Assembly: GCF_013403245.1 (NCBI RefSeq)
Contig: NZ_JACBNQ010000002.1
Location: 395,377-459,376 of the forward strand
DNA length: 64,000 nt
Reading direction: 5' to 3'
Source: Sedimentibacter hydroxybenzoicus DSM 7310
GTDB lineage: Bacteria; Bacillota; Clostridia; Tissierellales; Sedimentibacteraceae
The position numbers and the translations under genes are program-made. Below, piece after piece: positions 34,556-44,052 of this stretch. A model generated the notes under the pieces. It had not been told where the DNA came from. It saw nothing but the letters and a program-made list of their open reading frames with translations, and ran no database searches. How positions within the stretch are numbered: the first letter of the stretch is position 1; each line of letters starts with the position of its first letter.

Positions 34556-34879
34556 TTGCAAGAGCAGAGATTTGCAAAGGGGGACTGGACGCTTTTCAAA
34601 AATAAAATTGCTGATTGGCAGGAAGCCTACATGAATAAGCTCAAGAAGGAATATATAGAATTACTAAGTGAAGACGCTAACCCATCAGAAAAGTTTTGGA
34701 GGCTGGACAAGAGAATAAAGGCAGATATGAAGAAAACTGGTGTTCAATTAGAAATGAGCCGGTCGAACCTTATTTATAACATTGTTTCACTTATAAATGA
34801 TGGTGCAATTAGCTTTGAAGATCTCGAAGAGTTCAGTGATGAGCTGAAGGAAACGGTAAGTGCCTTTGTTAAGAGGTAG
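34556..34879 (+). CDS. Small helical protein of a Clostridia mobile-island family
   Basis: A 107-residue protein starting at TTG nine bases after GGGAGG. The sequence 'FKNKIADWQEAYMNKLKKEYIELL' then 'EKFWRLDKRIKADMKKTGVQLEMSRSNL' is all-helical and charged. Proteins of this kind are often carried misnamed as transporters, but it has no membrane segment and the name should not be trusted. Its role is unknown. Confidence 0.6.
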   Translation: MQEQRFAKGDWTLFKNKIADWQEAYMNKLKKEYIELLSEDANPSEKFWRLDKRIKADMKKTGVQLEMSRSNLIYNIVSLINDGAISFEDLEEFSDELKETVSAFVKR

Positions 34880-35089
34880 TTCAGAGTATATGGAGTTTTG
34901 AATGATTGATCCATATGAAATGCTCTATTGGAACAATAAATGGTATACGGTTTGGAGTTTGTCATCTTCAAAGAAAAATCAGAAGTTTTTGGATTGAACA
35001 GATTTTGTGGATACAGCGATCGTAAATGATAGAAATTCGTAGGTTTTTAAAGATAAATTCAAAAGAGTTGAAATGATGGAAGGAAAAAA

Positions 35090-36871
35090 ATGAATAATGA
35101 GCGCATGAAGTTGCCTAAATTTCTCAAAGAAGTGGATGCACTGTCAAAGAATTTAAGCCATGAAAATATGGAAATGCTGATCCATGAGATAGCAAGAACG
35201 TGGCCTGAAAATAGAAGAAATAATTTGCTGCAATTGATGAGATCTTATGAAAATATATCAGGGAGCAAATCCTGCAAAAAGTGCATTGATGATGGAATAT
35301 CTCAAATAGTAACTGACATAGAAAGCATAAAAGAGAGATTAATTCAAATCAACTCTGCAGATCGTCTTTTAGAAAGTGAATATAATGAAGAGTGGGATGA
35401 CTGGTACAATAGTGATGTAGATGAGGTTCTCTTCTCTGACCCAAAGGGAATTTTAAAGGATATTAATGAAGCAATGGAATTAATTCATACCTGCGTTGAC
35501 ATGGAGTTATATATAGAGGGATATGAGCTTTCAGAAATTCTATCTGTATTAGAGGTTTCTTCGGAAGGTGATTATTGCGATTATAATGGTTCCCCTTTAT
35601 ATATGCATGAGTTAGAACAATATAATTTATTAGGGCATGAGTATATTCCGTTTGTAAAGGAATGTTTATATCTTGCCTATATGGGAAACCCACTTGAAGA
35701 AAGAGCAGACGAAATATATTGCATGATGGGAAATTTTAGGTGTAATGATGTGAAGCTTGAGGATATCATGCAATCTGGAAATGATGAACTACCACAGTTT
35801 GATGCTTTTCTTACGATGTGGATAGGATACCTTGGTGCACAAAAAAGTAAATCAGCGGACAAATTATTAAGAGAATCTCAATCCATGATTCAGGATGAAA
35901 GCTGTCTATTGGAAAATGCAAGAAAATATGTGGCGGAGCATCCTTCCTTGTATCAGCAGTTTTTAGAGATAAAACTGAATTCTGATGAAAGTGATAGTAT
36001 GTTTCAAATTGGGATAGAAGCAATGGAGAAAATTCCATCTTCTTATCTAATCAGGAGCGAAATAGCACTTCTTACAGCAGAGTATGCAGTGAAATTGAAT
36101 GATCATGAGAAGATGGAAAAATGCTGGATTGAAGCATTTCGTTCTGAAACTACAGTGGTTAACTATATGCGAATAAGAATCTGCTCTAATAATTGGAAAC
36201 AATGGGAACAGGAACTTAAATTTATTATAGAACAGACTTATCAGAAAACGAAAAATCGAGAAAAAAGTCTTTCTTACGACATGAATGCCGAGAGGGAAAA
36301 TTATCTTTATCAAGAGAGTTATTGTACTATGCTGTTTTTTGAAGAACAGTTTGAAAGGATGTATTCTGTGGGTATGCATGAAAAGAATGCCCTTGGTTGG
36401 TCATCAACGTTTATGAAGCAGGGACTGGCATTTATGTTTTTGCTTCTGTTTCAAGGAGAAAAATTTCCGGAAGGTATGAAGACAATGCAAAGCAGGGCAA
36501 AGTCTGTCTGCAAAATATCCGCTGATAAGTTTTATCGGGGAACGGAAATTAATTCTAAACTATCGGATAATGAATTGTTTTCACAGCTTTTCAATTCATG
36601 GAAGAATGAAGTACAACTAACAATAGAAGAATCAAAGAAATGGTTAGGGAAAATTGAAAAATGGATTGCCGGCAGAGTGACTGGGATTATGGAAGGAAAT
36701 CATAGAAACTATTATGGGGAGTGTGCTTCCTTTATCGCTGCATTTGGAGAAGTACAGGAGTCTCTTGGTATTCCTGATGCTAAGGCACATATTATGGAGA
36801 AATACAGAAATGAGTATTCCAGACGAAGTGCGTTCCGCAAGGAATTGGTGATATATGGAATGAAAAAATAG
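35090..36871 (+). CDS. Large hypothetical protein, helical-repeat like
   Basis: A 593-residue acidic protein. Alternating amphipathic helices run throughout ('LPKFLKEVDALSKNLSHENMEMLIHEIART' type repeats, several tyrosine- and leucine-rich blocks), suggesting a HEAT/TPR-like solenoid scaffold. A Cys-Lys-Lys-Cys pair lies near residue 62. It has no enzyme motif that I can see. An AGGAAAAAA ribosome site precedes ATG. It is followed by the pRiA4b-ORF3 gene, and SWIM-type debris lies upstream. Confidence 0.6.
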   Translation: MNNERMKLPKFLKEVDALSKNLSHENMEMLIHEIARTWPENRRNNLLQLMRSYENISGSKSCKKCIDDGISQIVTDIESIKERLIQINSADRLLESEYNEEWDDWYNSDVDEVLFSDPKGILKDINEAMELIHTCVDMELYIEGYELSEILSVLEVSSEGDYCDYNGSPLYMHELEQYNLLGHEYIPFVKECLYLAYMGNPLEERADEIYCMMGNFRCNDVKLEDIMQSGNDELPQFDAFLTMWIGYLGAQKSKSADKLLRESQSMIQDESCLLENARKYVAEHPSLYQQFLEIKLNSDESDSMFQIGIEAMEKIPSSYLIRSEIALLTAEYAVKLNDHEKMEKCWIEAFRSETTVVNYMRIRICSNNWKQWEQELKFIIEQTYQKTKNREKSLSYDMNAERENYLYQESYCTMLFFEEQFERMYSVGMHEKNALGWSSTFMKQGLAFMFLLLFQGEKFPEGMKTMQSRAKSVCKISADKFYRGTEINSKLSDNELFSQLFNSWKNEVQLTIEESKKWLGKIEKWIAGRVTGIMEGNHRNYYGECASFIAAFGEVQESLGIPDAKAHIMEKYRNEYSRRSAFRKELVIYGMKK

Positions 36872-36946
36872 ATGAATCAATGATATTAAAAAACAGCGGA
36901 TAGGATATGGGAGTAAACATACTCCATCGATACAAAAGGAGATTAT

Positions 36947-38116
36947 ATGAAACTATTTCAAAAGGCAGCAGAAAAATTAGAAAAGGAATATCAACTCTTC
37001 TTGGATTATCTTGAGCTAAATGAAGTACAACTGTCAAAGCGTACAGGTCATATTGGGAAAAAGGATTGCTTTGCATTGAATGGTTTGTTTGATATAGTTC
37101 AGGAGAAATACCTGACATATGGAAGAACACAGGATTATTATACAGTAATTGATTTCTTTTATTTTTTTTCGATACGTGCCGGTATTCTTAAGATTGTGAG
37201 CAAGAAAGGGAAAGGTATGACCGTTCAAAAGGGTCAAAGATATTCAATATTTTTTCATATGTCGGCTATGGAACGGTATATTCTTATGATGACGATATGG
37301 CTTGTGGAGTATCAGCAGGCATTGGGGGATTTACGTTCGCCATTTATGAGAGACGGAATATTTGAGGTGATTAGAGGAGCAAGGGAAGAGGAAGCACTAC
37401 AAGGTCCGTTCAGAGGAAAGATAGCGTCACCCTGGAGAAGCTATTATATTCCGGAGATTCGCCTTTTTGCATTATTCCAATTGCTTCGTATTCAATGGCT
37501 GGAGGATAAAGAAGAGAATAAAGATAATAAGTTTCGAATTAAGACACTTTATCTGACAGAGGAAGGGTATGCCTGGAAAGATCTGTTGGAAAAACAGGAT
37601 AGGATATTTTGGTATAACCTAGATGTCAGTACGGTGTTACCAATCATTAGGAATGTCGTAGAAGAAGATACTGTTAACATGGAAGAGAAGCTGATGGGGT
37701 TTTGGGCATATCCGGTGGAAGCAGGACTTCACACAATTGAATTTAAAATAACGATTGGTTCCTGTATCAGGAAAATAACAATAGGTGATCAGTTTACTCT
37801 GGAGGAATTGCATTATTTGATTCAAAAAAGTGTTGGCTTTGATATGGATCATCTGTATTATTTTCAAATTGGCTCAGGAACCTCCCAAAGAAGGTACTAT
37901 GCACCGGAGTGTGAGGATGAAATATGGCAGGCTGATACAGTTTTATTGGCAGAGCTTTTGCCTTATGAAGGAATGCAATTCGGATATTTATTTGATTTTG
38001 GGGATAAGTGGAATTTTCAGATTACAGTAGAACGTATATTGAATGAACATACACAGGAATGCGAGATAAGTGAGGTAAAAGGTGAAGCACCGAAGCAGTA
38101 TGGTTGCGATTGGTAG
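36947..38116 (+). CDS. pRiA4b ORF-3-like domain protein
   Basis: A 389-residue protein. Residues 1-250 are an unassigned helical/winged region; from about 265 the plasmid pRiA4b ORF-3 (PF07929-like) domain follows, with 'IEFKITIGSCIRKITIGDQFTLEELHYLIQ', 'FDMDHLYYFQI' and the characteristic 'LFDFGDKWNFQITVE' motif. These domains are common in mobile DNA; their biochemical role is not established. It starts 75 bases after the previous gene and may share its transcript. Confidence 0.75.
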   Translation: MKLFQKAAEKLEKEYQLFLDYLELNEVQLSKRTGHIGKKDCFALNGLFDIVQEKYLTYGRTQDYYTVIDFFYFFSIRAGILKIVSKKGKGMTVQKGQRYSIFFHMSAMERYILMMTIWLVEYQQALGDLRSPFMRDGIFEVIRGAREEEALQGPFRGKIASPWRSYYIPEIRLFALFQLLRIQWLEDKEENKDNKFRIKTLYLTEEGYAWKDLLEKQDRIFWYNLDVSTVLPIIRNVVEEDTVNMEEKLMGFWAYPVEAGLHTIEFKITIGSCIRKITIGDQFTLEELHYLIQKSVGFDMDHLYYFQIGSGTSQRRYYAPECEDEIWQADTVLLAELLPYEGMQFGYLFDFGDKWNFQITVERILNEHTQECEISEVKGEAPKQYGCDW

Positions 38117-38250
38117 TAAAATGGGAATTGAGTGGTACATATATGAATAATATTGAACTGAAACATTCTAATAGTATATAAGAAAAGTGACAGTTATGCT
38201 TGCTAAATTCATGGAAAAGCGTAAATGTAAAGGATCGGAGACAATTGATT

Positions 38251-38828
38251 ATGAAATCTGATGATAGAGAAAGCAAAGTCAAAAAACTAGAAAACCAAAG
38301 AAATAAAGCGATTAAAAGCTTGACGGACTATAAGGAAAGTAATCTGACGGTTTCTGCAGCGGCAGAATATTTAACATTTGTTTCCGGAAGCGGTGAAAGC
38401 TCCGTTGAAGTTCGTTACCAAGATGAAAATATATGGCTGACACAAAAAATGATTTCATAACTGTACTGTGTTGATCGTTCTGTGATTACAAAACACTTAA
38501 AAAGGTATTTTTGGACGATGTATTAGAAGAAGATTCAGTATGTGCAATTTTTGCACAAACTGCTAGTGATGATCTCTTACTTTCAATGTATCTCGATTAT
38601 GCAGAAATACAAGCAGAGAACAGCATTCCGATGACAATGGAAGATTGGGCAAATCGCTTGGATAGTTTTATAGAGTTCAACGGAAGAGATTTATTGATGA
38701 ATGCAGGGAAAATATCAGCAGAAAAGGCAAAACTCCATGCTGAAACACAATTTGAAAAATATCGCATTGTGCAAGACCAATTATTTAAGAGAGATTTTGA
38801 TCTGTTTTTAGAGAGCACCGATGAGTAA
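38251..38828 (+). pseudogene. RhuM-family protein, collapsed by stop, frameshift and internal deletion
   Basis: The 5' part (from ATG 38251) reads 'SSVEVRYQDENIWLTQKMIS', then TAA; the next codons continue 'LYCVDRSVITKHLKK', and after a one-base shift 'DDVLEEDSVCAIFAQTASD'. The sequence then jumps to 'SMYLDYAEIQAENSIPMTMEDW' and 'FEKYRIVQDQLFKRDFDLFL', the C-terminus. Roughly 180 central residues of the usual about 340-residue protein are missing. RhuM proteins occur in pathogenicity and mobile islands. It is clearly non-functional. Confidence 0.8.
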
Positions 38829-39013
38829 TTCTGATTAGAAAGTACACGCTTTGCTTGTCTGGGATTTACATTGACAGCGCCTCTGTATATTTGGCAGATC
38901 CTTGGGATGCAAGTGGAAACAGATTGACTTCCAATGAATAAAGTGATATTATAATGGTAATAATATAATTAAAATATCTAATCATAATATCACTTTGTTG
39001 GGAGGTGAAACTC

Positions 39014-39682
39014 ATGGAACAGATTGGATATGGAGAGCATATTGCAGATACGGTTAAAAATATGCCCTACGAGGCAGCAATCCAGACAGAGGATATTGCC
39101 CGGCAATTGGCGGGAGCCTTTGCTCTGCCATATGAGAAAGCAAAAACCTTAACCAATGTGAAACTGAAACGGATGGCAGACAAAGGGGAAATCCAGCGAC
39201 TTCAAAAAGGTGTCTATTGTCAGGTAAAGCAGACTGTTTTTGGAAAAGCAACACCAAGCACTGATCAGGTGATGAAAAAAGCATTGACGGAACAAAACGG
39301 AGAAAAAATAGGATATGAATCCGGTGCCTTTTTGCTGAATAAGCTGGGACTGACAACCTTGATACCCCGTGACATGGAAATCACCACAAACCGCCACACT
39401 GCAAAACTCCCTGACGAATATCATATCAAACTGAAAAAGCCGGTTGTGACCGTAACAAATGACAACTGGAAATATCTCCAGTTTATTGATTTAGCAATAG
39501 AGCTTAAAGGCTCCCATATTGATGCGGAAAGACCGAAGCTGTTGTTGGCAAGACACGCAAAGAGACAGGAGCTGGATATTCTTACGTTGATATTTACCGC
39601 CCGCAGGAATTACCCGACGAAAGTTATACTGCCCCTTATTGATTTACTCATGGAGGTGAATGATGAACTTACATCAGGATAA
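39014..39682 (+). CDS. AbiEi-type antitoxin (DUF6088 family)
   Basis: About 222 residues from ATG 39014, eight bases after GGGAGG (an in-frame GTG at 39005 overlaps the ribosome site). It shows the AbiEi layout: an N-terminal winged helix ('AAIQTEDIARQLAGAF ... VKLKRMADKGEIQRLQKGVYC') and a C-terminal domain. It normally represses the operon and neutralises the AbiEii nucleotidyltransferase. It overlaps the next gene by about 20 bases. Sequence is intact. Confidence 0.85.
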   Translation: MEQIGYGEHIADTVKNMPYEAAIQTEDIARQLAGAFALPYEKAKTLTNVKLKRMADKGEIQRLQKGVYCQVKQTVFGKATPSTDQVMKKALTEQNGEKIGYESGAFLLNKLGLTTLIPRDMEITTNRHTAKLPDEYHIKLKKPVVTVTNDNWKYLQFIDLAIELKGSHIDAERPKLLLARHAKRQELDILTLIFTARRNYPTKVILPLIDLLMEVNDELTSG

Positions 39683-40671
39683 AGACGCATTTGAGGCCCT
39701 GCTCTCCGATATTAGCCGCAGAACAGGCATCCGAAGTGACATAATAGAAAAGGACTACTATCTGACCTTGCTGCTGCAGGAGCTGTCCCAAAAGCAGGAG
39801 TCCCTTCCTGCATATTTTAAAGGCGGAACTGCCCTATACAAATCAATTGGTCGTATGAAACGCTTTTCTGAAGATATCGACCTTACAGTTGCAATCCATG
39901 ACTGCTCTAAAAGTCAAGGGAAAAAGCGGCTGGAAACATCGGCAAATAGCTATCAAACCCTTTCCAGAACAAGGGATAAAGCCAGAGAAAGTAATCAGAG
40001 GGGCAGCATCACCAGCGTATATGAATACATTCCAGAAACCGATGTAGATGCTGCCGATGCTCTGCAACGGTTTGTGCTATGTCAAGGTAGAGGCAACCTC
40101 TTTTACCATCAGTGAGCCGGTGGAGCCTCTTGAAATCTCACCCTTGCTTTATTCGGAGGCAACCCATGAGCAGCAAATAATTCTCGAATCAACTTACAGG
40201 ATTAAGCCCTTTTTCATTCAGACCATCAAGCTGGAACGAATCTTTGCCGACAAAATATTGGCTGCAGAGTTTTACTATCAACGGCGTATGCTGTTCGATA
40301 CAGCTAAGCATTTATATGATCTGACCATTATGATGGAACAGGAAAAAATACGTTTCTTGCTTTTATCACCCAATGAGCTCACCGCAATGCTGGCATATAA
40401 ACGAACAGAGGAAAGGGAACGCATCGGAAGCGATTTGTCGGAAAAGCCCTTTTCTGAATTTACTCTGTTTGATGCCATAGGAGTGGATTCCGAGCTGACA
40501 GCAGCTTTTTTAAAAATGCAGGAGATCTATGTGTTTTCCCAAAGAGATGTCCTTTCAACGGCACAGCTATCGGAAAGCATAACAGCATTGAATCAAACCT
40601 TGCTCCAATTAGATGAGGGGCTTGAAAGGATTCAAACTGCCGGTGGGGATACACAGCAGAAAATGCTGTAA
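39663..40671 (+). pseudogene. AbiEii/AbiGii-type nucleotidyltransferase toxin, frameshifted
   Basis: Two overlapping frames cover the protein. The first (39663-40115) has the nucleotidyltransferase motif 'FKGGTALYKSIGRMKRFSED' then 'IDLTV', i.e. GG(T) and S-x-D-x-D. The second (in frame from 40048 to 40671) has the C-terminal helices ('KLERIFADKILAAEFYYQRR', 'AKHLYDLTIMM'). A one-base difference near 40060-40080 breaks the join 'ADALQRF / YVKVEATSF'. The intact antitoxin beside a broken toxin is a common end state. Sequencing error cannot be excluded. Confidence 0.8.
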
Positions 40672-40682
40672 GGAGGCATAGG

Positions 40683-40901
40683 ATGAACAACAATGAAATT
40701 ATAGGGAAAGTGCATAATTCTATGTATCAGAAGACTGGTGTGGCAATAGCTTCAGGGGCTTTTTATAAGCAGTGGGGAGATAAAAAGTTTCCTCATACAA
40801 AGCAGCTTCGCTTCTCTAAAAGCGGTAAGGAAGATATTGAAAAAGCTTATGCCACCCACTATATAGACACTGCCAAGGTAAGCGAGCTAAAAAATCAATA
40901 A
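40683..40901 (+). CDS. Small hypothetical protein after the AbiE pair
   Basis: A 72-residue basic protein with AAGGAGG upstream of ATG. It follows the AbiE toxin by 11 bases and ends just before a strong terminator, so it is probably the third gene of that operon. 'GVAIASGAFYKQWGDKKFPHTKQLRFSKSGKEDIEKAYATHY' (in two parts) suggests a small mixed fold. I do not recognise the family. Confidence 0.55.
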   Translation: MNNNEIIGKVHNSMYQKTGVAIASGAFYKQWGDKKFPHTKQLRFSKSGKEDIEKAYATHYIDTAKVSELKNQ

Positions 40902-40912
40902 AAAATATTTCC

Positions 40913-40948
40913 AAGGCACACTGTGAATGAACTCACGGTGTGCCTTTT
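40913..40948 (+). terminator. Rho-independent terminator of the AbiE operon
   Basis: AAGGCACAC-T-GTGA pairs with TCAC-G-GTGTGCCTT around a six-base loop, followed by TTTT. Confidence 0.85.
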
Positions 40949-41124
40949 GCATTTCTGTAGAAGCTTTGATCGTTGATATAATCAATAGATTCAGTTCTCA
41001 GTTAAGCGAAGAAAAGTATAGTGAACTTGTATCGGTTATTGGAGAGGATTAATTTACCGTTCCGATTTTCGACGATGAAGATATTTATAAAAAAAGAAAG
41101 GTTGAGTGATGGAATTATTGAAAA

Positions 41125-41500
41125 TATACCCTTCCGCCAAGGGGGTATCAGGCTTAACGGTCATCAGAATTGCACACTCAGGGCATGTGGAGACGGTTGT
41201 ACTTCTCTCACACAAGACGCATATATCAACGCAAATGTGGACTTTGGCGAGGGTGAAGGAAAAATCCCATTGATAAAATAGCGGAAAAGGCGGAGGAATA
41301 CAGGCCAAGCGAAAGAGCCACCTATAAAATGATAAAAGAGTACATAGAAAGTAAATAAGATTTTAAGGTGCATACGGCTTACATTGACGAAGTATGACGC
41401 TCCAAATGCCGTAGAGGAATTGAAGCAGCACGGAAACACCCAACGCCTAAAATGGTAGAGGCAATTAAAGATGCGTTGAAATATTTCCGAGTAATATAAA
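41125..41500 (+). pseudogene. rlmD: Junction scar D: best-preserved rlmD (rumA) 3'-end remnant
   Basis: Reading from 41125: 'YPSAKGVSGLTVIRIAHSGH' then 'VETVVLLSHK', after which frame shifts break the sequence. In other frames it continues 'NVDFGEGEGKIPL', 'YRPSERATYKMIKEYIESK', 'KVHTAYIDEV', 'YDAPNAVEELKQHG' and 'MVEAIKDALKYFRVI'. I recognise this order as the C-terminal extension of RlmD/RumA-like methyltransferases carried by Clostridia mobile elements. It is decayed by several indels. About 825 bases (40902-41726) contain only this remnant and the terminator; small tails before 41100 (e.g. 'ALIVDIINRFSSQLSEEKYS') look like other gene ends. Confidence 0.65.
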
Positions 41501-41726
41501 ACTGAATGGAAACAAAAAGTTGTTTGCTCTATTGGAGTAAGCAACTTTTTTATATAGATAGCGTTGTTTGCCGCATCGGAAAAAATTTCTATGGTTTGCT
41601 GCATAAGGGGTGGAATTTACTTTTGCAATTGAGTTTACGGTATTTTTCCTTTCCTTGAAATATCCTGTAAGTTGTAGTATAATGACAAAAAAAGATAGGT
41701 GATACAAAGAAGGGAGTTGACATTCT

Positions 41727-42521
41727 ATGTCGATGAACGATAAAGACAATCAAAGCCGCTTATCGGATTCGTTTCAATCCTTTTTTAATTCCGATAAAGA
41801 AGGTTTGCTTGCCAAAGCAATTGAATTCTTCCCGTACCTGATTCATGTTTTTGCGCCTGACGGCACAGCGGTGTTTGTCAACGAAGCTGTGCTTCAACAA
41901 TACGGAATTACCCGGGCCTTGCTTGAGAACACCATTATCGGCAAATACAATATTTTAAAGGACCCAACTATTTCAGCCGCAATTCCCTGCAGCCTGTTGC
42001 AACAGGCATTTCAGGGAGAAACTGTTTATTGCCCGGATATTAAGGTCCCGCTGGATACTTTGGCGGAGCGTTATGGTGTGCAGGATTATGATATGGAAGC
42101 TATGTATCAAGATATCACGATGTTTTCAATTTTTAATAATGCCGGAAAAGTCGCGTATATAGTGAGCATTCAGATAATCAGAAGAATTTACCGCGGCAAG
42201 GAAGAAATTGAGAGGGCAAAGGAATACATTGAAACTCATTGGATGGATGCTTTCGATGTAAAAGAAACCGCGAAAGCGGCCGGGCTGAGCCGAACCCATT
42301 TTTCAAGGCTGTTTAAAAAGCATACTGGTATGACGCCGCATGATTATTACATAAGCTTTAAAATAGGTAGGCTTAAAGATAAATTGTCGGATTCAAATCT
42401 GTCCATATCTCAAGCGTTTGCCGCTTGTGGCCTGGACTATAACGGCTATTTCGCGAAGGTTTTCAAGGAAAGGACGGGACTTTCCCCATCACAATACCGG
42501 AATAAGGACACAAAAAGATAG
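41727..42521 (+). CDS. PAS domain - AraC regulator 1
   Basis: A 264-residue protein. Residues 30-155 form a PAS-like sensory domain ('FPYLIHVFAPDGTAVFVNEA', 'IGKYNILKDPTI', 'FQGETVYCPDIKVPLD'). Residues 165-260 are an AraC helix-turn-helix pair ('FDVKETAKAAGLSRTHFSRLF' and 'SISQAFAACGLDYNGYFAKVF', ending 'GLSPSQYR'). It is probably a cytoplasmic sensor-regulator. The closely related second copy follows 46 bases later. It likely controls this cluster or the lipoprotein and SLH genes downstream; no operator is proven. Confidence 0.85.
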   Translation: MSMNDKDNQSRLSDSFQSFFNSDKEGLLAKAIEFFPYLIHVFAPDGTAVFVNEAVLQQYGITRALLENTIIGKYNILKDPTISAAIPCSLLQQAFQGETVYCPDIKVPLDTLAERYGVQDYDMEAMYQDITMFSIFNNAGKVAYIVSIQIIRRIYRGKEEIERAKEYIETHWMDAFDVKETAKAAGLSRTHFSRLFKKHTGMTPHDYYISFKIGRLKDKLSDSNLSISQAFAACGLDYNGYFAKVFKERTGLSPSQYRNKDTKR

Positions 42522-42567
42522 CTTTTATGGAGTTATATCTACAATTCTCAAAATGGAGGTGAGTTAA

Positions 42568-43341
42568 GTGATAGATGACTTAAAGGATCAGCAGCCCGGT
42601 ATTGCTGAGTCATTTCAAGCTGCTTTTCAGAACGAAGAGCTTCTTGAACAAATTATTGAGCTATGTCCTTTTCAAATTGAAGTATTTAGTCCGGATGGAA
42701 TATCTGTGCTGGTCAATCAGGCCGCTTTAAAAGAATTCAATATCCCCAGTGCAGATATGGTAATCGGCAAGTATAATCTTCTGAAGGATCCATCCATTCA
42801 GGCTATGGGATATATGAATGAGGTAAAAAAAGCCTTCCAGGGTGAAACGGTGTTTTTTAGCGATATTCGAGCCCCGCTTGATGACGTCTTTGAACGTTAC
42901 GGTATCAATGATTGTGATCTTGAGACCATTTATCATGATATTACCCTTTTCCCGATTAAGGATTCTCATGATAAATTGTCTTTTGTGGTTGCTGTCCTAT
43001 ACCCGAGAAGGGTTTACCGAAAGTTAAATGAAATCATTCAAGCGAAAGAATATATCGAAAGCCATTGGCAAGAAACCTTCGATGTAAACAAAACCGCGAA
43101 AGCAGTCGGGCTGAGCCGAACCCATTTTTCAAGGCTGTTTAAAAAGCATACCGGTATGACGCCCCACGATTACTACATAAGCCTAAAAATCAATAAGCTA
43201 AAAGAAAAATTGTTGGATTCAAACCTGTCTGTATCCCAGACTTTCTCCGCCTGCGGCTTAGACTATAACGGCTATTTCGCGAAGGTTTTCAAGGAAAGGA
43301 CGGGACTTTCCCCCTCCCAATATCGGAAAAGCGCACGATAG
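42568..43341 (+). CDS. PAS domain - AraC regulator 2 (paralogue of the preceding gene)
   Basis: A 257-residue protein starting at GTG after GGAGGT. It has the same order as its neighbour: PAS (about 25-150) and AraC domain (about 160-255). The DNA of the helix-turn-helix parts is nearly identical between the two genes (for example 45 identical bases, 42281-42325 and 43107-43151; 53 identical bases, 42435-42487 and 43261-43313). The sensory halves share only scattered residues. This points to recent duplication or gene conversion of the DNA-binding half. It ends before a strong terminator. Confidence 0.85.
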   Translation: MIDDLKDQQPGIAESFQAAFQNEELLEQIIELCPFQIEVFSPDGISVLVNQAALKEFNIPSADMVIGKYNLLKDPSIQAMGYMNEVKKAFQGETVFFSDIRAPLDDVFERYGINDCDLETIYHDITLFPIKDSHDKLSFVVAVLYPRRVYRKLNEIIQAKEYIESHWQETFDVNKTAKAVGLSRTHFSRLFKKHTGMTPHDYYISLKINKLKEKLLDSNLSVSQTFSACGLDYNGYFAKVFKERTGLSPSQYRKSAR

Positions 43342-43366
43342 AACTGAACAGATGAAAGTACCATCC

Positions 43367-43396
43367 AAAAGCCTCCGGAAATTCCGGAGGCTTTTG
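43367..43396 (+). terminator. Rho-independent terminator after the regulators
   Basis: AAAAGCCTCCGG pairs with CCGGAGGCTTTT, a 12-bp stem with a short AAATT loop. It can act in both directions. Confidence 0.85.
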
Positions 43397-43504
43397 GCGT
43401 TAAATGGTCTTTTTCTTACTGAATTTGGGTCCATAGCTTATATCTAAAAATGAAGTATTCTGTTACTATAAAATCAAATTTATGCGGAAAGGAGGATATG
43501 CTCC

Positions 43505-43993
43505 GTGGGTAAGAAAACAAAAGAACAACTGCTGTCGGAACTGCTTGTGCTCCAAAAAGAATTAGAAAAGAAGGTACAGCATCAGGATCAGATGATCCGG
43601 CGGTTCCAGATGCTTACCGCAAACGAAAGCCTGTTTTCCCAGATCATTGATTTTTGCCCCTACCCCATTGCGGTTTTTACACCGCAAGGAGTTTTGGAAA
43701 CAGTCAATGATGCCTTTTCTGCTGCGACCGGAGCAGACGGCGAAGAGCTCGGCGACAGAAAACTCAGTATTTACGATTGCATTTCAAATAACGTTGAGTT
43801 GGATAGCGCAATCAGGCAGGTCTTTGCGGGAAAAAACCAATTTTTAGACAATTTGAAGAATCCACTCACCGGATTCGAGGGATTAAAGAAAAAAACGGAG
43901 TTGCCACTAAAAGGATATCGTAAGGCCATTATTTTCCCAATCCCTGCCGAGGGCGGTTTGATCATGCACGGCGTAGCCGTTTTTACCATCTGA
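43505..43993 (+). CDS. PAS-only sensory protein without a DNA-binding domain
   Basis: A 162-residue protein starting at GTG after GGAGG. Residues 5-40 are a coiled coil; the rest is a PAS domain related to those of the two AraC regulators ('FCPYPIAVFTPQGVLETVND', 'RKLSIYDCISNN', 'QVFAGKNQFLDNLKNPLTGFEGLKK'). No helix-turn-helix follows, so it could pair with the regulators as a sensor or decoy. Context: it lies between the regulators and the lipoprotein genes. Confidence 0.75.
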   Translation: MGKKTKEQLLSELLVLQKELEKKVQHQDQMIRRFQMLTANESLFSQIIDFCPYPIAVFTPQGVLETVNDAFSAATGADGEELGDRKLSIYDCISNNVELDSAIRQVFAGKNQFLDNLKNPLTGFEGLKKKTELPLKGYRKAIIFPIPAEGGLIMHGVAVFTI

Positions 43994-44052
43994 GCGCCAA
44001 AGTCGGTCTGCCGACACAAATTGTCATTCCGTAATGAAAGGAGGAACTGATT

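Noticed and set aside
34556..34879. Annotation as a multidrug transporter, as often seen for relatives
   Set aside because: The 107-residue protein is charged and helical with no membrane segment; the transporter name is not supported.
42281..43313. The repeated DNA in the AraC genes as an insertion sequence
   Set aside because: The identical runs lie inside coding sequence at matching positions of two paralogues and have no terminal repeats; duplication or gene conversion explains them.
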